Position numbers and translations under genes: made by a program. Below the pieces are notes generated by a model, which saw only the letters and a program-made list of their open reading frames with translations, was not told where the DNA came from and did not search any database. DNA of 64,000 nt from Batillaria attramentaria. Taxonomy: Eukaryota > Mollusca > Gastropoda > Batillariidae. The stretch lies in NCBI GenBank assembly GCA_018292915.2, contig JACVVK020000005.1, forward strand, positions 3,132,501 to 3,196,500, read 5' to 3'. Of this stretch, positions 9,784 to 21,395 are shown in pieces; positions within the stretch are counted from its first letter, which is position 1; the number at the start of each line of letters is the position of its first letter.

Positions 9784-12700
9784 TGTGTGTGTGTGTGTGA
9801 CAATACAGAAATTCAGCTAAAACAATATGAGCTACTGGGGACAAAATGTCGCACGGAAAAAAATGTTCAGGAACAGCAGCGACGGCTCACAGAAAGGGTA
9901 GGGTAATTTTGCATGTGTCCTATCGATATCATGCTCTGGCCATCAAAAGCAGTCCAGGTCAACACATAAGCACAAAAAAAACAACAACAAAAAAATCATC
10001 AGCCGGAAAATCCCTTATTTTCAGAAGACTTTCTTTATTTTCAAATTTTCTCAAAAATTTGCCAAAAATTTAAAACTGTGATGTGGCTTGCATACTGGTG
10101 TGCATTAACGGGTTTGACAAGGAAGGTAACAAGAAAGTTACTTACCCCATCCTCTGTCTGAATCTTCCTTCGCTTCTTCACCTTCTGCGGCATCAGTTTC
10201 TCCACGGCCTTCTGGGATTCCTCGTTACCGTACTCGGCCTGCAAGTCACAGCAGTGGCATCAGTGAGGAAAACAGAAAAGGAGACAACTCTGATACATGT
10301 AAGTGCTTGAAAGGAAGGCAACTCACGCTAAACTTCTCCAGTTGTTCAGGGGTGTACACGTCAGGTACTGTTGGTTTTCAACATGTAAAGTTAGCGGCTG
10401 GGGGTAGGGGGTGGTGGGGGGTAAGGACACAAACTGCGGGTGGGGTCACGTGCAGCGTTTGTTTGATAAACCCTTTATGAACAGACCACCATCTTCAGAC
10501 TACGAACTGGACACTGCAGACTGCGTGCCCACCTGTGCCGCCTTGGGCTGTCACACTCACCAGACTGTCCGTGCGGAACAGCCCCTCAAACCCCGGAACA
10601 CATTCTGCAGTCCTGCCCCCTTTTCAAAGAAGCAAGGACACAACACTGGCCGAACGGAGCCACACTGGCAGAGAAACTCTGGGGCAGCAAAACAGACCTC
10701 TTGAAGACCACTGCTTATATAAAGACCACAAACCTAATCATCTGAGGCGGAGTCCAGAACAGGGAACGCAGAAGAAGAAGAAGATGAACCCTGTTTTGCC
10801 AGTGTGCTAGTTTGTTGTGATTTTTGCTATTACAAAAAAGCACGATTTTCGTGATTTTTGTATCTGGTAGGGCAAGGTGCATGCCAGAGGGTAGCAAGAC
10901 GAGGCAAGCTGCCAGTGAAGCTGGGGTTTTTCACGCACAAGAGAGGCAAAGTTGACGTGAGCGGATTTCGGTGAAATGGCTTTCAGGCCTAAACAGAATA
11001 TATAGACTAGCTTTAGTCCAGCGAGGCTCGAGTGGAAAGGAGACATTCAAATTTTTTAAAACTCCTGTCAGGTATGTGCCCTTGAATGGTCTGTGCATTA
11101 CAATTTGTGTTTTTAGATTGAAGCATTTTTAAGGGTGACTATGATGCCTGATAGGGAATATACATGCATTTTGAGGCCTCGTGCATTTGCATGTTTTTTT
11201 CATGTGTGTGTGTGTGCGCGCGCATGCATGCATGCATGTATAAGTGTGAGAGGAAGAGAGGGTTTATCCACCTCAAACTGCTGCCAGTTTTCAAGCAGCA
11301 TGAGCCGTTCTTCTTTCTCGTCCCCAGACTTGAGCTGTTGGTTGGCCCGTCGATACACAGTCCTTGTTCTGTCCAAGGCATCATTCTCTCCTGTGCCTTT
11401 CTCAAACTGGGCATAGCTGATCCAGACCTAATAAGGAAAAAGTCAAAATATATTCAGCTATTCTTTTCATGGTAATTTTTAAAATAACAATGTGCACGTC
11501 TAGCATTTACCAAGTATCAATGTTGAAGAAAATTGTTCGCCACGTGAAATTACTACTCTTGAAAGTGTTCAATGTCTCGAGTTCTGACGCCACAGGACTG
11601 TGTCTGGGTCAGGTCAGAGTGGGCTATTTAACAGTGTGTAGGCATGTAGGCTTGTTCTAATTACAATGCACACGGTGTCCATCTTGCACAGGTTTAATTA
11701 ATCTACAACCAAAACTATTTGTTCACCATCAAGAACTCAGCAAAGCCTGACGCACAATTCACCATGACGACAAACACTGACCTTGACATGCTTTGTGCGG
11801 GTAAGGAGCTGTTCATACAGAGCCCGCGTGTTGTCAAACTCCTCCTGCTCCACCTCAAAGTCGATGAACGCCTTCCACAACACCTCCGGCATGTCCAGCT
11901 GCGGCTGGTTGACCGCCAGGCGGAAGATGGCACGCGCTCTCTCCACGTCTCCCAGGATGGTTTCCAGCTCAGCATACTGGAGAAAGGACAAGGAGGAAAT
12001 GAGAGATAATGATAATGTGCATCAAACTATACGCTTTATGCAGCTGCTTGCCCAAAGTGCCACAAACTGAACCCAACACACATGCCAACACGAGCCATAT
12101 GTATTCACTCACATGACATCAACACATTACGATCATGTAAAGGGTCGGCTCAGCTAGGCGAGTTTCAGAATGCAGCATTTCGTTTATCATTATTTATTCA
12201 CTCACATGACATCAACACATTACGATCATGTAAAGGGTCGGCTCAGCTAGGCGAGTTTCAGAATGCAGCATTTCGTTTATCATTATTTATTCACTCACAT
12301 GACATCAACACATTACGATCATGTAAAGGGTCGGCTCAGCTAGGCGAGTTTCAGAATGCAGCATTTCGTTTATCATTATTTGTCCCTGGGCTATCCATTC
12401 CAAAGCGGAGGGGCAGGAAGCCAGTGTACCCAGAGAGAGCCTCCAATGACCAACCTGAAGGAACAATGCCATATACTAGAAGTGAAAAATCCAATGCCGA
12501 AAGTGGGACATGACCCCCCCCCCGACACCTCGCATCAGTGGCAGAACTTGTCACCACTACCCAACAGACCGCAACGGCAATCAGTTACGCGTAAACGTTT
12601 ACGCTCAACCACACCCACCTTCATCCAAGTGGTGCAGTTCTGAGGGTTGAACTCCAAGAATTTTTCATACAGCACCCGACAGCGATCAAACTCTCGCAGC

Positions 12701-15700
12701 TGCAGCTCCAGCTCAATGTAACCTCGGAACAGTTTGTTCTTTGGACATTTGCCGATAGCTGTGCCCTGCAGGAAGACAGTGGAGAATATGTATGTATCAT
12801 GCCCAAGTTAAATCACTGCAACAGCAAGCATACCATAATTTACTCACCGATAGTACCAATAATACAAACAATAAGAATTGTACTTATATAGTGCAAAATT
12901 CTCACAGAGTGTCTCAATGCACATACCTCCGCACTCATACCAACAAATATGCAAACACACACACACACACACACACACAGAGCAGCTGAATCAGGAGGTG
13001 GTAAGTGTGCCTTGTCGAAAACCAGCCGGAACAGATGCGTTTTCAAGTCAGACTTGAAACGATCTATGTCTGACTGGTCTCTCAGTGATTCTGTTCATCA
13101 TGAAACTCCTGTCTTCTCTATCTCTCTCTTTTCTTTTTTATTTATTTATTTTTTGGGTGGGCGGAATGCACATGGGATTTGAAATGACCATTTCTACCAC
13201 GGGAATTTAATATGTTTGACAATACAAGTGTGTAAAATGTGCCTAGTTTGACTGAATGGCACTATGATTGAATGCTCCTTCATTTACCCTGTATTCTTGG
13301 CAACCATCATTCAACAGCAAAAATTTTGCAAAAGATGTACGTGAATGAGTATTAGCCAACCAACTGCAACCATTACCAGGATTTTGCGTGCTGCCGTAAG
13401 ATTCCTCTGGCGAATCTCAAACTGCGCGAAGAGCAGCCAGACTTTGGCGAAGGTGAAGGACTTGTGAGGGATGATGTCGAGAGCGGCACGGTACACCTCC
13501 CGTGTTCGTTCCATATCCTCTGCCTCAAGCTCCTCATACAGTGCGTAGTTGATCCACAGGTAAATGTAGCGTCGCCAGTGACGCTTTTGCTGCAAGGTAG
13601 AAAAAAAGAAGGGTTAGTTACAATGCATACACATGGCAGCGTTAAAGACCGGACTTCAAATTCCCCGGTCAACTCTCAAGTCGGGTAAGCAAAAACCTAT
13701 TCCCTTTCCCTGCCTACCCCCCATCCTACAGCATGACTTGCAAATGGGTTTAATGTCAATTTTGATTTACCACAAGCACGAATTGAACACACTGTACATA
13801 AGAAGCACCCCCCCCCCCCCCCCCAGCAAATAACAAACAAAAACAACAAACAAACAATCACAAGCAATGTTGTGTTTCCTCAACCAACCTTGGAAGGTGG
13901 AATGTTGGCGATGGCCCTTTCGTAAGTCTCTCTGATCTGTTCCAAACTGCCATCAGCCTCCAGCAGACGTAGGTAGTCGAACCAGGCATCGTAATTCATG
14001 GGGTTGGCTTTCACTTCCTGAAAACAGCAAAAAATAAATGAATAAGTAAATAAACAAACGATACAACGTTATTGCAATATAGATGTCAGGCTCGTTTGTT
14101 CCTGTCAATGAACTTTTTTTTGGTTTGTTTAAAACAACTTCTTGTCCTGTTGGGGAACCACCCAACGTGTAACCTGTTTTTCAATTCTGCTGGGGGAGAA
14201 AAGCCAGATAACCCAGAGAGAAATCCCCAATGAGCAGCCCGGTAGCCAAGAAAAACTGGTATCACATATTACAAGCTCGATCTGGGCTCAAACCTGCACT
14301 TCATCGCCATGACAGCGGCAACGGCCGTTCAGCAGCACAGCAGCTAAGCCTGACGCACTACCTATTAGACCACCGCTCACCCCATTTAAACACACCTACA
14401 CAGGCACCACTTTTAACTACAAACAATTCTTGTTTGCAAGCACATGGTGTGTGTGCCTGACTGTCCATTTTAATGTCGTGAAATTGCTTCCAAGGAATCA
14501 AACAGTTTTTGCAATTCACCCAGCCCTCAGCTCTCACCTCTTCATAGTGGAATCGGCGTTTGTTGACGATGACATCCTCGATGGCCGCCCGACTGCCGAA
14601 CTTCTTCTCGTGAATCGTGTATTGTTTGTACACCTCCTGGCACTGGTCCTTGGGCAGGTGATCCAGGGCGTACTTGTACACAACACGGGCACGATCATGC
14701 TGCACGCAAGAATCATACTTTTTAATTTATGAAATTAAGGGGTGGGGAGGCCGGGGAACAAAATTACAAAAGGAAATAACCCAAAGCTTGTCACAATATG
14801 GGGTTGTTTGTGTATAAAACAGGAAAGAACTTGAATAAACCCCGCTTTTTCAAACTGCACACCGACCATTTAGGTAATGCTTGAGTCTTCATCAAGACAG
14901 TGTCACCTCTTCTCTACTTTACAAGATGTAGCACTTTCAATTACATAATAGCAGAGAGACAGACACGTGAACTACGGCGTATACGTGTGGGGTGGGGGGT
15001 GCATACAATTACTTATTTAGATTAGTTAATTTATTCATACAAAAGTGTCATTTTTGCTGCTAACAAAGTGCCACTTGCCCCCACATTAATGATACAGTAC
15101 TACAGGAAAAACGTCCACAAATTTCTTTTACTTCCTAATTCATACCAATGCAATGGAATCAATTTTGTTGAACTTGAACAGTACTTAGCAGTAACTACCA
15201 TACAAGTTGGATCATAATTACTCAAGTTAATCTCACCTCTCTTTGACCTTCTTCAAACTTGGCGAAGGCCAGCAGAAGTTTCTCATCCACGTTTTCTTCA
15301 CCAAAGAACTCCACAGCACGCTCGTAGATGGTGCGAGCGCTGTTGATGTAGCCATTCTTCTCCTCAAAGCGAGCGTACTTGATCCAGTTCTTCACCTCCG
15401 GATGCACAAGCACGAGTGATGACTAGTCAAGGACAATCACACACACACAACGTCTACGCAGAAAGATTATTTAAAGGGCCAATGCTACTATTTTTATGCG
15501 CACAGATCGTTCTCAGCTGTTTCCGTGGTATCTATCATCACAGCAATCAGACACCTTTGTTACTTAGTCACCTGGACAGGGACAGCCTTTGTAATGCTGG
15601 CACTGACCCAACAGAAGCGTACTTGATGAGACAATGACCACACTGAGTACTCTAGTAGTAGTGTAACAAGTCGCAGAAACTTAAGTTGGCTCAGCAAAAG

Positions 15701-18700
15701 ATCGACTTATACTGTTTCAGGGTGGAAGGGGGACTGAGAGATTCCCATTGAAAAGTTTTGAAACAATGAAACAAACTACATCTAGTGCTGCCTAGTGATG
15801 TGTTGACCAGGAAATGAACAAATATTATTAGTTAAGCATGGCAGATGTACGACCAGTGAAGGATATATCTCTCATAAATGCCCCGTGCACGATCCAGCTC
15901 CTTGTAGCGCAGTTCAAAGTTGATGTAGGAGTGCCAAGCTTGCTCCTCCGGCTCCCATTCCATCCAGCGCTCAAACACCTGACGACAGCCTGGCGGACAG
16001 AAATGTTTCAGTGTAAGACCATTCAGTACTCTGGTAGTAAGCTTTGCATGATTTCTCTTTTTATCATAAACTGATAAAGGCACAATGCAATAATACTTAG
16101 TACAAATGTCCAATCCAAAGCAGGAACAGAGAGTTCGAAAATTAGCAAGGTAAGTTTTGCCATTTGTTATACTTCAACCTTACAGTTCAACAGTTATGTT
16201 TTTTGGGGTTGCTTTTTTTAACGACGTTACTGTGCCTTTGGGGGAAATTTTGGCTGCTTCCCTCAGGGCAAGCGTGTCACCCCAGTGCAGCGCCACCCAA
16301 TACCTTTTTTTCAAATTTTGCTGGGGGAGGAAAGCTGGATAACCTGGAGAGAAATCCACGATAAGCAGCCTGGTAGCCAAGATAAAAGCTATCACTTATC
16401 ACAAGCTCGACCCGGGCTCGAACCCACACTTCAGCTCGGCAGCAAAAAGAAAAAAAACAAAAAAACAACAACCCAAATCAACTGAAATATATTCTACACA
16501 CCGGCAATGTTGCCTAACATTTCTTCCATGTAGGTGTACTTGTACCAGAACTGGTTTGCCATGGGCAGGATGGTCACGGCTCTGTCCCAGATGTTTCTCG
16601 CGTGGTTTATTTGCCGATTCCTGCGAGGAGAGCAAATTCATTGGCCATTGCTACAGTATGAAGCCTGACAACACTGGACAGTGTTTCTTGAAAAAGGGGT
16701 TGACACTTAATGAGTAACCTACCGATCCAAGCACCCCTACTTGGAGAACACATATACTCATCTGCACCTGGTGAGCTAAAACTTTGACTTAAAATTTATG
16801 TCCAAATACACTCCTGGAGATGTAATGAAACTCACCCCCCAAAAACAACCCCTATAATCAAAAGTACATCAAAATTCTTATCCGATTTACCTTTTTCCCC
16901 ATGTACTTACTTCATTTCCATCTCAGCATACTTCAGCCAAACAGTGATGTTTCTGTGATCTACGTCCAAGCCTCTTTCGTATACTGACCGAGCCCTGAAA
17001 GGAAAATAAAGGACAATGTCATTAACAAAGAACATGTTTGGCATACATACATGTCCATGAATAATGAACAGGTGATGAAAAGTAAACTGCATGCAAATCT
17101 ACTAACAAGTGACATGTTGAAAAAGGGGGCTAAGTGCCACGGATCTGACAATTTCTTCAGATAACGGTAGAAATGTTCATTTTCTTACAACTTTACCTCG
17201 TGTCTACAGCTGATGCTGTGCCAAAAGTTCACACCCAAAAGTGGACCAGCTACACAAAAATCAGATCTTGGTTTTCAGTTAAACTTTTTCATGATTTTAT
17301 GAAGGCTTCTTTCCTCTACTGAAATATATATTTCAAAAGATAGTTGAAGTTGTGGTGTTTGCAAAAATCATGTTTTAATGAAGTGCACACTGTGTGTCAC
17401 GTGTCGCATGGGACAAAGTATATTTATGTATACCTCTAAAATAAATTCATTGACAAACAAAATTCTGCATGGAAATGTAATGGAACCTGGGTAAGAAAGA
17501 TAGAAATGGGTTTGGAAGCTTTGAATACTGTTTCATGTGCAATTACAAATGACACATTTTGTCTTGTGTGATGAGCGACATTTCCGTGGACTGAACTTTC
17601 TCTCTTAAAGCCGGAGAACTAGCGGGTAGTACTTGGGGGGTGTTGTTATGCTATGTTTAGTTGCAGTATTTGTATGTAAACACAGTTACAAGTCAGTGAG
17701 AAGCCATATTTCCATAGACCAGCATACTAATGTGTGGCATGTCGCAAGTCATGTCCAGGACAAATTACTAGGGAGAGCTGTTCTTTTTCGGAAACAACAC
17801 TGCTAACAAACACATTTGTACAACACGTAAGAAAAGAAACCACAACTATAGTTCTCACTTCCAAACATTTGTCTTTATCTCAGTAATATCACAGTTAATA
17901 TCACAGAAATTAGCGGCAGACGCTGTACAGCTGCATGTGCTGTGTCGACAGTGTTTCTTGCAAACACAGCTCTGGCAATTCGTAGGAAAAATGCCACTGG
18001 CTCCCATGACTCTTCTGGCCTGGATGATCAGAACCAGAAATGTCCTTGCCTCATCCAAAAGATCACAAGGCCCATCTCATTTTCGGGGCAAATGGAGGCG
18101 ACCTGAAAATAAAATTTCATACAATATATGTGCACATGTGACAAACCAAAAACTGAGGCAAGTGACTGCCTAAAAGGATAATTAATGATATTTGTTTTAA
18201 GTTAACAAACTATATTTTTACCAGCAAACATTTATATCCAGACTGGGCATTGCTTTTTCTTTTTTTTATATCAACTGTCGCTTCTTTGCTCAAACGTACA
18301 CGAAGACCTGAAATTTACCACCAGATAAACTTATGATAAAGAATAGCTACTTTGGACTGGGAATCTCATACTCAGTTTTTTCACTCCACATTCCTTACAT
18401 TTCATAATAAACAGAATAGGTTTATAAGCCAGTTTGGTTTTGACATGCTTCTGCTTTGTCTTTGGTGTTACTGGTGCAACACAGGCCGTGAAAAACCAAT
18501 TCAAACTCAAAGAGAAAGAATGGGAGCGCTGTCCCCAGAACAATATTTCAGTCATTCTTTAATACCTCTGGTCAAGTTACAGCAAGTTACAGAAGTGGGA
18601 TTTTGAATATTCAAAAGAATTCTCACTACCATGTACCTCACCACGTTGGACCAAGCTAACCATACTTCTACAGTGTCCCTAGTAGAAATGGTGATGTGCA

Positions 18701-21395
18701 ACACAAAGAAAGACACTACGAAGAAAAAGAATCGGCGTGTTGTTCCTGAAACAATGTTTGTTACTCTTTTGTACCTCTGATCAAAGCACAGCAAGTTCGA
18801 GTGAAGTGGGATTTTGACTGTCAGAAGAAATTCTAACCACCATGTGCCTCGTCACGCTGGACCAAGTATCTACAATGTCCCTCGGAAACTTTTTTCCGCG
18901 AATAACTGCTCAGAGCTTGAAAATCGAAAGTACGGGCAAACGAATAATATTACTTTCACTCATTGTATTTGGAAACTGCAAAAGACGCCCATTATTACGA
19001 TACGTTCGTGCGTAAAACTACTTGATTATGCTGTTGCTCGTCATGCTTGAGTCACTTGTCACATCTCTCACCCGTTCAAAATTGGGGGACAAAAAATCGA
19101 AACTTACCTTCACGCGCAGACGACGCCATCTTTGTTGTCACCATGCGGTCTCGTTTTGTAAACGATACCTCGGTCTTTAAAAAATCGGCCATAAACAGAG
19201 TATTTCATTTGTAGAGTCCTCACTTTTTCAAAATGCACGCTTGTCACAATGGGACAAAAGAAAACCGCGTGTGCTTTGTATTCGCTCTACTGGCTTCAAA
19301 TGCTGGCAAAGTGGACCTCGCTAGCCTCCATCTCAAATCTGATGTCCAAAACGAGGCTGCCACCATAAATAGTATGCAAATGAGTGTCTCGCGAAGTCTC
19401 GGTGACGCGAGAATGTGATTACCCGGGCAAGACAAAATCTGTGACGAGCGGCAAGCGGAACTTCGCGGGGACTTTTTTCTCGTACAAACGCGAAAACACG
19501 CATCATAATATACCGAAAAACACAGATTTGTTTGTGTTTAATGCAAACACAAAGCCTAGTTGGCGTGGTTTTATGCATTGGAAGGAGTGAGATGAAATCC
19601 TATGGTCGCCCTGTCAAGTCACCATTTTGACCCCGATTTTGAGGCCCCCAAAACTGTTTCTATGGCAAAATAACATCACTTCTGTTGGTTCAAACAAGAC
19701 CAATTTATCTCAGCTATTTCCTTAGCCAGATATCTTTATAAGAAACCCAAAATTATGTTGAAATGTGCAGAAAAATAGGTTTAATGACATTTCAAATGTA
19801 CACAGTGTACCGCTGATGAACTTTTGGCACAGCATCAGCTGCATTGTGTGCATTACCTCTGTAGTTCCTGCTGGCTTTCCTCCCACTGAGCGTACTTGAT
19901 CCAGTTGGTCATCAAAGAGCGATTCTTCCGAATGTTATCCTCAAAAGCCTGCAGAATTACAACACACACAGCAGAATTAATATGACACTGACACTAGTGA
20001 CAGAGTGCCGGCAAAAACTGCTGCCCCCCCCCCCCCCCCCCCCCCCCCCAAGTCACTTCGGAATTTCAAAGTACAGAAATAGATATATAGAACCTGCATT
20101 TTAATATTTTTTTTCATTATAAAAAACAATCACAAAAAAGCATCTAGACTGCAACACAGATCTGCACCTGTACACACAGCCACAAATAACACTGTGCAGA
20201 CCCTAGTTAAAATCGCAACACAGATATTAAATCACACCTCAGTAAATTCAAACTGAAAAGACAAGCCATTTTTTAATTGTTATTTATCATTAAACTGCCA
20301 GTGCATTAATCTTCCTAAAATTATTACATGGCGCATAACAGTATGCTACATTAGACAAGAGTGAAAATAAAACCAACCTTTCTTTTTCGCATGCGATAGT
20401 CAGCCAGTTCATCTGGATCTGAGATTTTCTGCTTTGGTGGCTGTAAAAAGGACCAAACAGAAACACCATGTATACATATGTATTAAAATGGACACAAATT
20501 TCTGGGACTGTGATGTCACACTCATGGTGACAATCTGGTCTACCATCCTCCCAGAAGCCTGATCTTAGTAATTAAAACAATTTACAAGGTATTGTATCAG
20601 CATATTGAGAAAAATTATCAGTGTCCTTACAACAAATCTGAAAACTTTGAAAAATTCCATGATTTACCCCGAAGATGCCCACGATGTTCCATTCCCAGTG
20701 ACTATAAACAGCTAGTCTGCTAGAGTTTCCTGAACAGGGCAGACTTTGCAACATGCCAGTCAAACGTTACTTAAGACTGTTAACACAATTTTTGACACAA
20801 CAGAAAATGTGGTGTATGTGCTGTACTTACCGGTGGAACCAGTTCCAGCTCTCGTTCCTTGGCCTCGCGCAGCAGCTGCTCGGCTGTGATCTGCACCGGC
20901 GCTGGCATCTTGTTCTTCACCTGAAAGAGAAGATGACCTCTCTGTGAGTATTCCGTTATGTAGAATAAAACAATAACTGACGAAATGAATCAAGCTGTTA
21001 TGACAGTGATCATTCTTTATTGAAAAACAAAACACCAACCAAATTTTCATGTCTACGAGATCAGTTCTCTTATCCTGCAACGGGGTACATGTACCCCGTT
21101 CATAACGAGGACGAGAATAATCTGATAACACTGGCGACAGGTGGGCGCATTTGAAACCACTGCCATTTTCAGAAAATATCTTTAGTAGGCACCTCATTCC
21201 GAATTTTCTCCCGCAAAAGCCGTTCGCTGATGGGGTTGCTGAGACTAAGACTGAGAGACAGATATTGGCGAGATATCCACAACTGACATCATAAACATAC
21301 AAATATGGGCATTGTGCTCAAAGAGGATGATTAAAACTACAGCGTACCTTGGCAATCTTTGGCATTTTTGTCTTTCCATCACTTCCAGGCTCCAT
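9227..21395 (-). CDS. CRNKL1: Crooked neck-like protein 1 (HAT-repeat pre-mRNA splicing factor), complete, 16 coding exons
   Basis: CRNKL1 (yeast Clf1/Syf3) is a scaffold of the Prp19-associated complex in nuclear spliceosomes. Coding exons in transcript order: 21395-21348, 20920-20831, 20440-20378, 19948-19857, 16994-16911, 16620-16502, 15989-15867, 15415-15237, 14699-14538, 14017-13889, 13589-13377, 12765-12619, 11976-11782, 11427-11272, 10238-10146, 9490-9227. The frame closes exactly, giving 718 codons plus stop. Tandem HAT repeats run through most of the protein (for example [65 protein letters not shown]). Near the C-terminus come a basic stretch ([12 protein letters not shown]), the family motif [11 protein letters not shown] and an acidic Ser/Glu/Asp tail. 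All introns are GT-AG except the one after the seventh coding exon, which looks like AT-AC U12 type. Start: ATG at 21,393-21,395 in frame with MPKIAK, as in other family members. Introns hold SINEs, LINE pieces and CA repeats. Confidence 0.96.
10405..11190 (+). repeat. Unclassified interspersed repeat E, copy 1, split by a LINE insertion
   Basis: Segments 10,405-10,465 and about 10,793-11,190 match, in order, the reverse complement of about 47,270-47,750. Shared stretches include TAAGGACACAAA, GGCAAGCTGCCAGTGAAGCTGG, GAAAGGAGACA, GATTGAAGCATTTTTAAGGG and TATGATGCCTG. It lies in a CRNKL1 intron. No coding frame is conserved between the copies and I do not recognise the family. Confidence 0.7.
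10475..10782 (+). mobile_element. 5'-truncated LINE insertion encoding an ORF2 C-terminus
   Basis: A frame from about 10,476 to the stop at 10,743-10,745 reads as the end of a non-LTR ORF2. It contains [14 protein letters not shown], a CCHC-like [19 protein letters not shown] block, and [19 protein letters not shown] near the end. After the stop comes a (GAA)n-like tail. Flanking 10-mers GATAAACCCT (10,465-10,474) and GATGAACCCT (10,783-10,792) are a likely target-site duplication. The insertion splits repeat E. Confidence 0.75.
12040..12575 (-). repeat. Family C SINE-like repeat with a triplicated 93-bp internal segment
   Basis: Read on the minus strand it begins with a diverged tRNA-like head near 12,575 and then the family C body seen at 37,404-37,792 (blocks near 12,400-12,500). 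At 12,103-12,381 three almost identical 93-bp units (each with CACATGACATCAACACATTACG) replace a single stretch in the other copy. Because 93 is divisible by three, the array makes an artificial 143-codon open frame. It lies in a CRNKL1 intron. Confidence 0.7.
12860..13085 (-). mobile_element. LINE 3' fragment
   Basis: The minus strand encodes a typical ORF2 end ([19 protein letters not shown]). A probable 3' UTR follows, interrupted by a CA run at 12,954-12,978, and it ends near the element's A/T-rich tail at about 12,865. The fragment is 5'-truncated and intronic within CRNKL1. Confidence 0.6.
14180..14385 (-). repeat. tRNA-derived SINE, family D
   Basis: On the minus strand the head near 14,385 has an A box (GTGGTCTAATAGGTAGTGCG) and a B box (GCAGGTTTGAGCCC). 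The body (AGCTTGTAATATGTG, TTCTTGGCTACCGGGC, TTTCTCTCTGGGTTATC) is shared with 16,212-16,440 and 52,437-52,640. Confidence 0.7.
15416..15866 (-). other. CRNKL1: Apparent U12-type AT-AC intron of CRNKL1
   Basis: The 5' splice site on the minus strand reads T|ATATCCTTC, a match to the minor-spliceosome consensus ATATCCTTT. The 3' end has a branch-site-like TCCTTGAC, then TAGTCATCAC|TC, so the intron ends in AC about ten nt after the branch motif. Joining here gives a Phe codon across the junction and restores the family segment [15 protein letters not shown]. The available GT sites nearby give the wrong frame or extra residues. Length 451 nt. Confidence 0.85.
16212..16440 (-). repeat. tRNA-derived SINE, family D, second copy
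   Basis: Same body as 14,180-14,385, with a B-box-like GTGGGTTCGAGCCCGGG on the minus strand near 16,415-16,430. The upstream end is diverged. It lies in a CRNKL1 intron. Confidence 0.65.
17855..19144 (-). other. Possible nested two-exon transcript inside a CRNKL1 intron
   Basis: Two minus-strand pieces look exon-like. At 19,144-19,108 an ATG frame ([12 protein letters not shown], inner ATG in an AAGATGGCG context) runs into a consensus donor GTAAGT. At about 18,085-17,855 an open frame begins [12 protein letters not shown] and contains a cysteine-rich stretch ([17 protein letters not shown]). Joining at an AG near 18,090 keeps the frame; joining at the stronger TTTATTTTCAG site near 18,104 runs into a TGA. 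I recognise no family. It could be a nested gene, an alternative exon or an old transposon. Confidence 0.25.
18520..18895. repeat. Diverged tandem duplication, about 220-bp period
   Basis: About 18,520-18,690 and 18,735-18,895 align to each other (GTACCTCTGATCAA versus ATACCTCTGGTCAA; GAAGTGGGATTTTGA in both; CACCATGTGCCTCGTCACG versus CTACCATGTACCTCACCACG). It lies in a CRNKL1 intron; function unknown. Confidence 0.6.

Noticed and set aside
10325..10367. Possible extra CRNKL1 exon (minus strand frame [12 protein letters not shown] with AG and GTGAGT borders)
   Set aside because: It would be 41 nt and break the frame, while joining the exons on either side directly gives the family sequence FEAEYG without it.
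12082..12513. 143-codon repetitive open frame
   Set aside because: Product of a triplicated 93-bp SINE segment; 93 is a multiple of three.
15832..15866. Extension of the seventh CRNKL1 exon to a GT site (adding ILHW)
   Set aside because: Neither nearby GT donor keeps frame with the next exon, and the added residues do not fit the family, unlike the AT-AC junction.
18085..18115. TGA in the candidate nested transcript as a selenocysteine codon
   Set aside because: No selenoprotein family or SECIS-like structure was recognised; an alternative acceptor avoids the stop.
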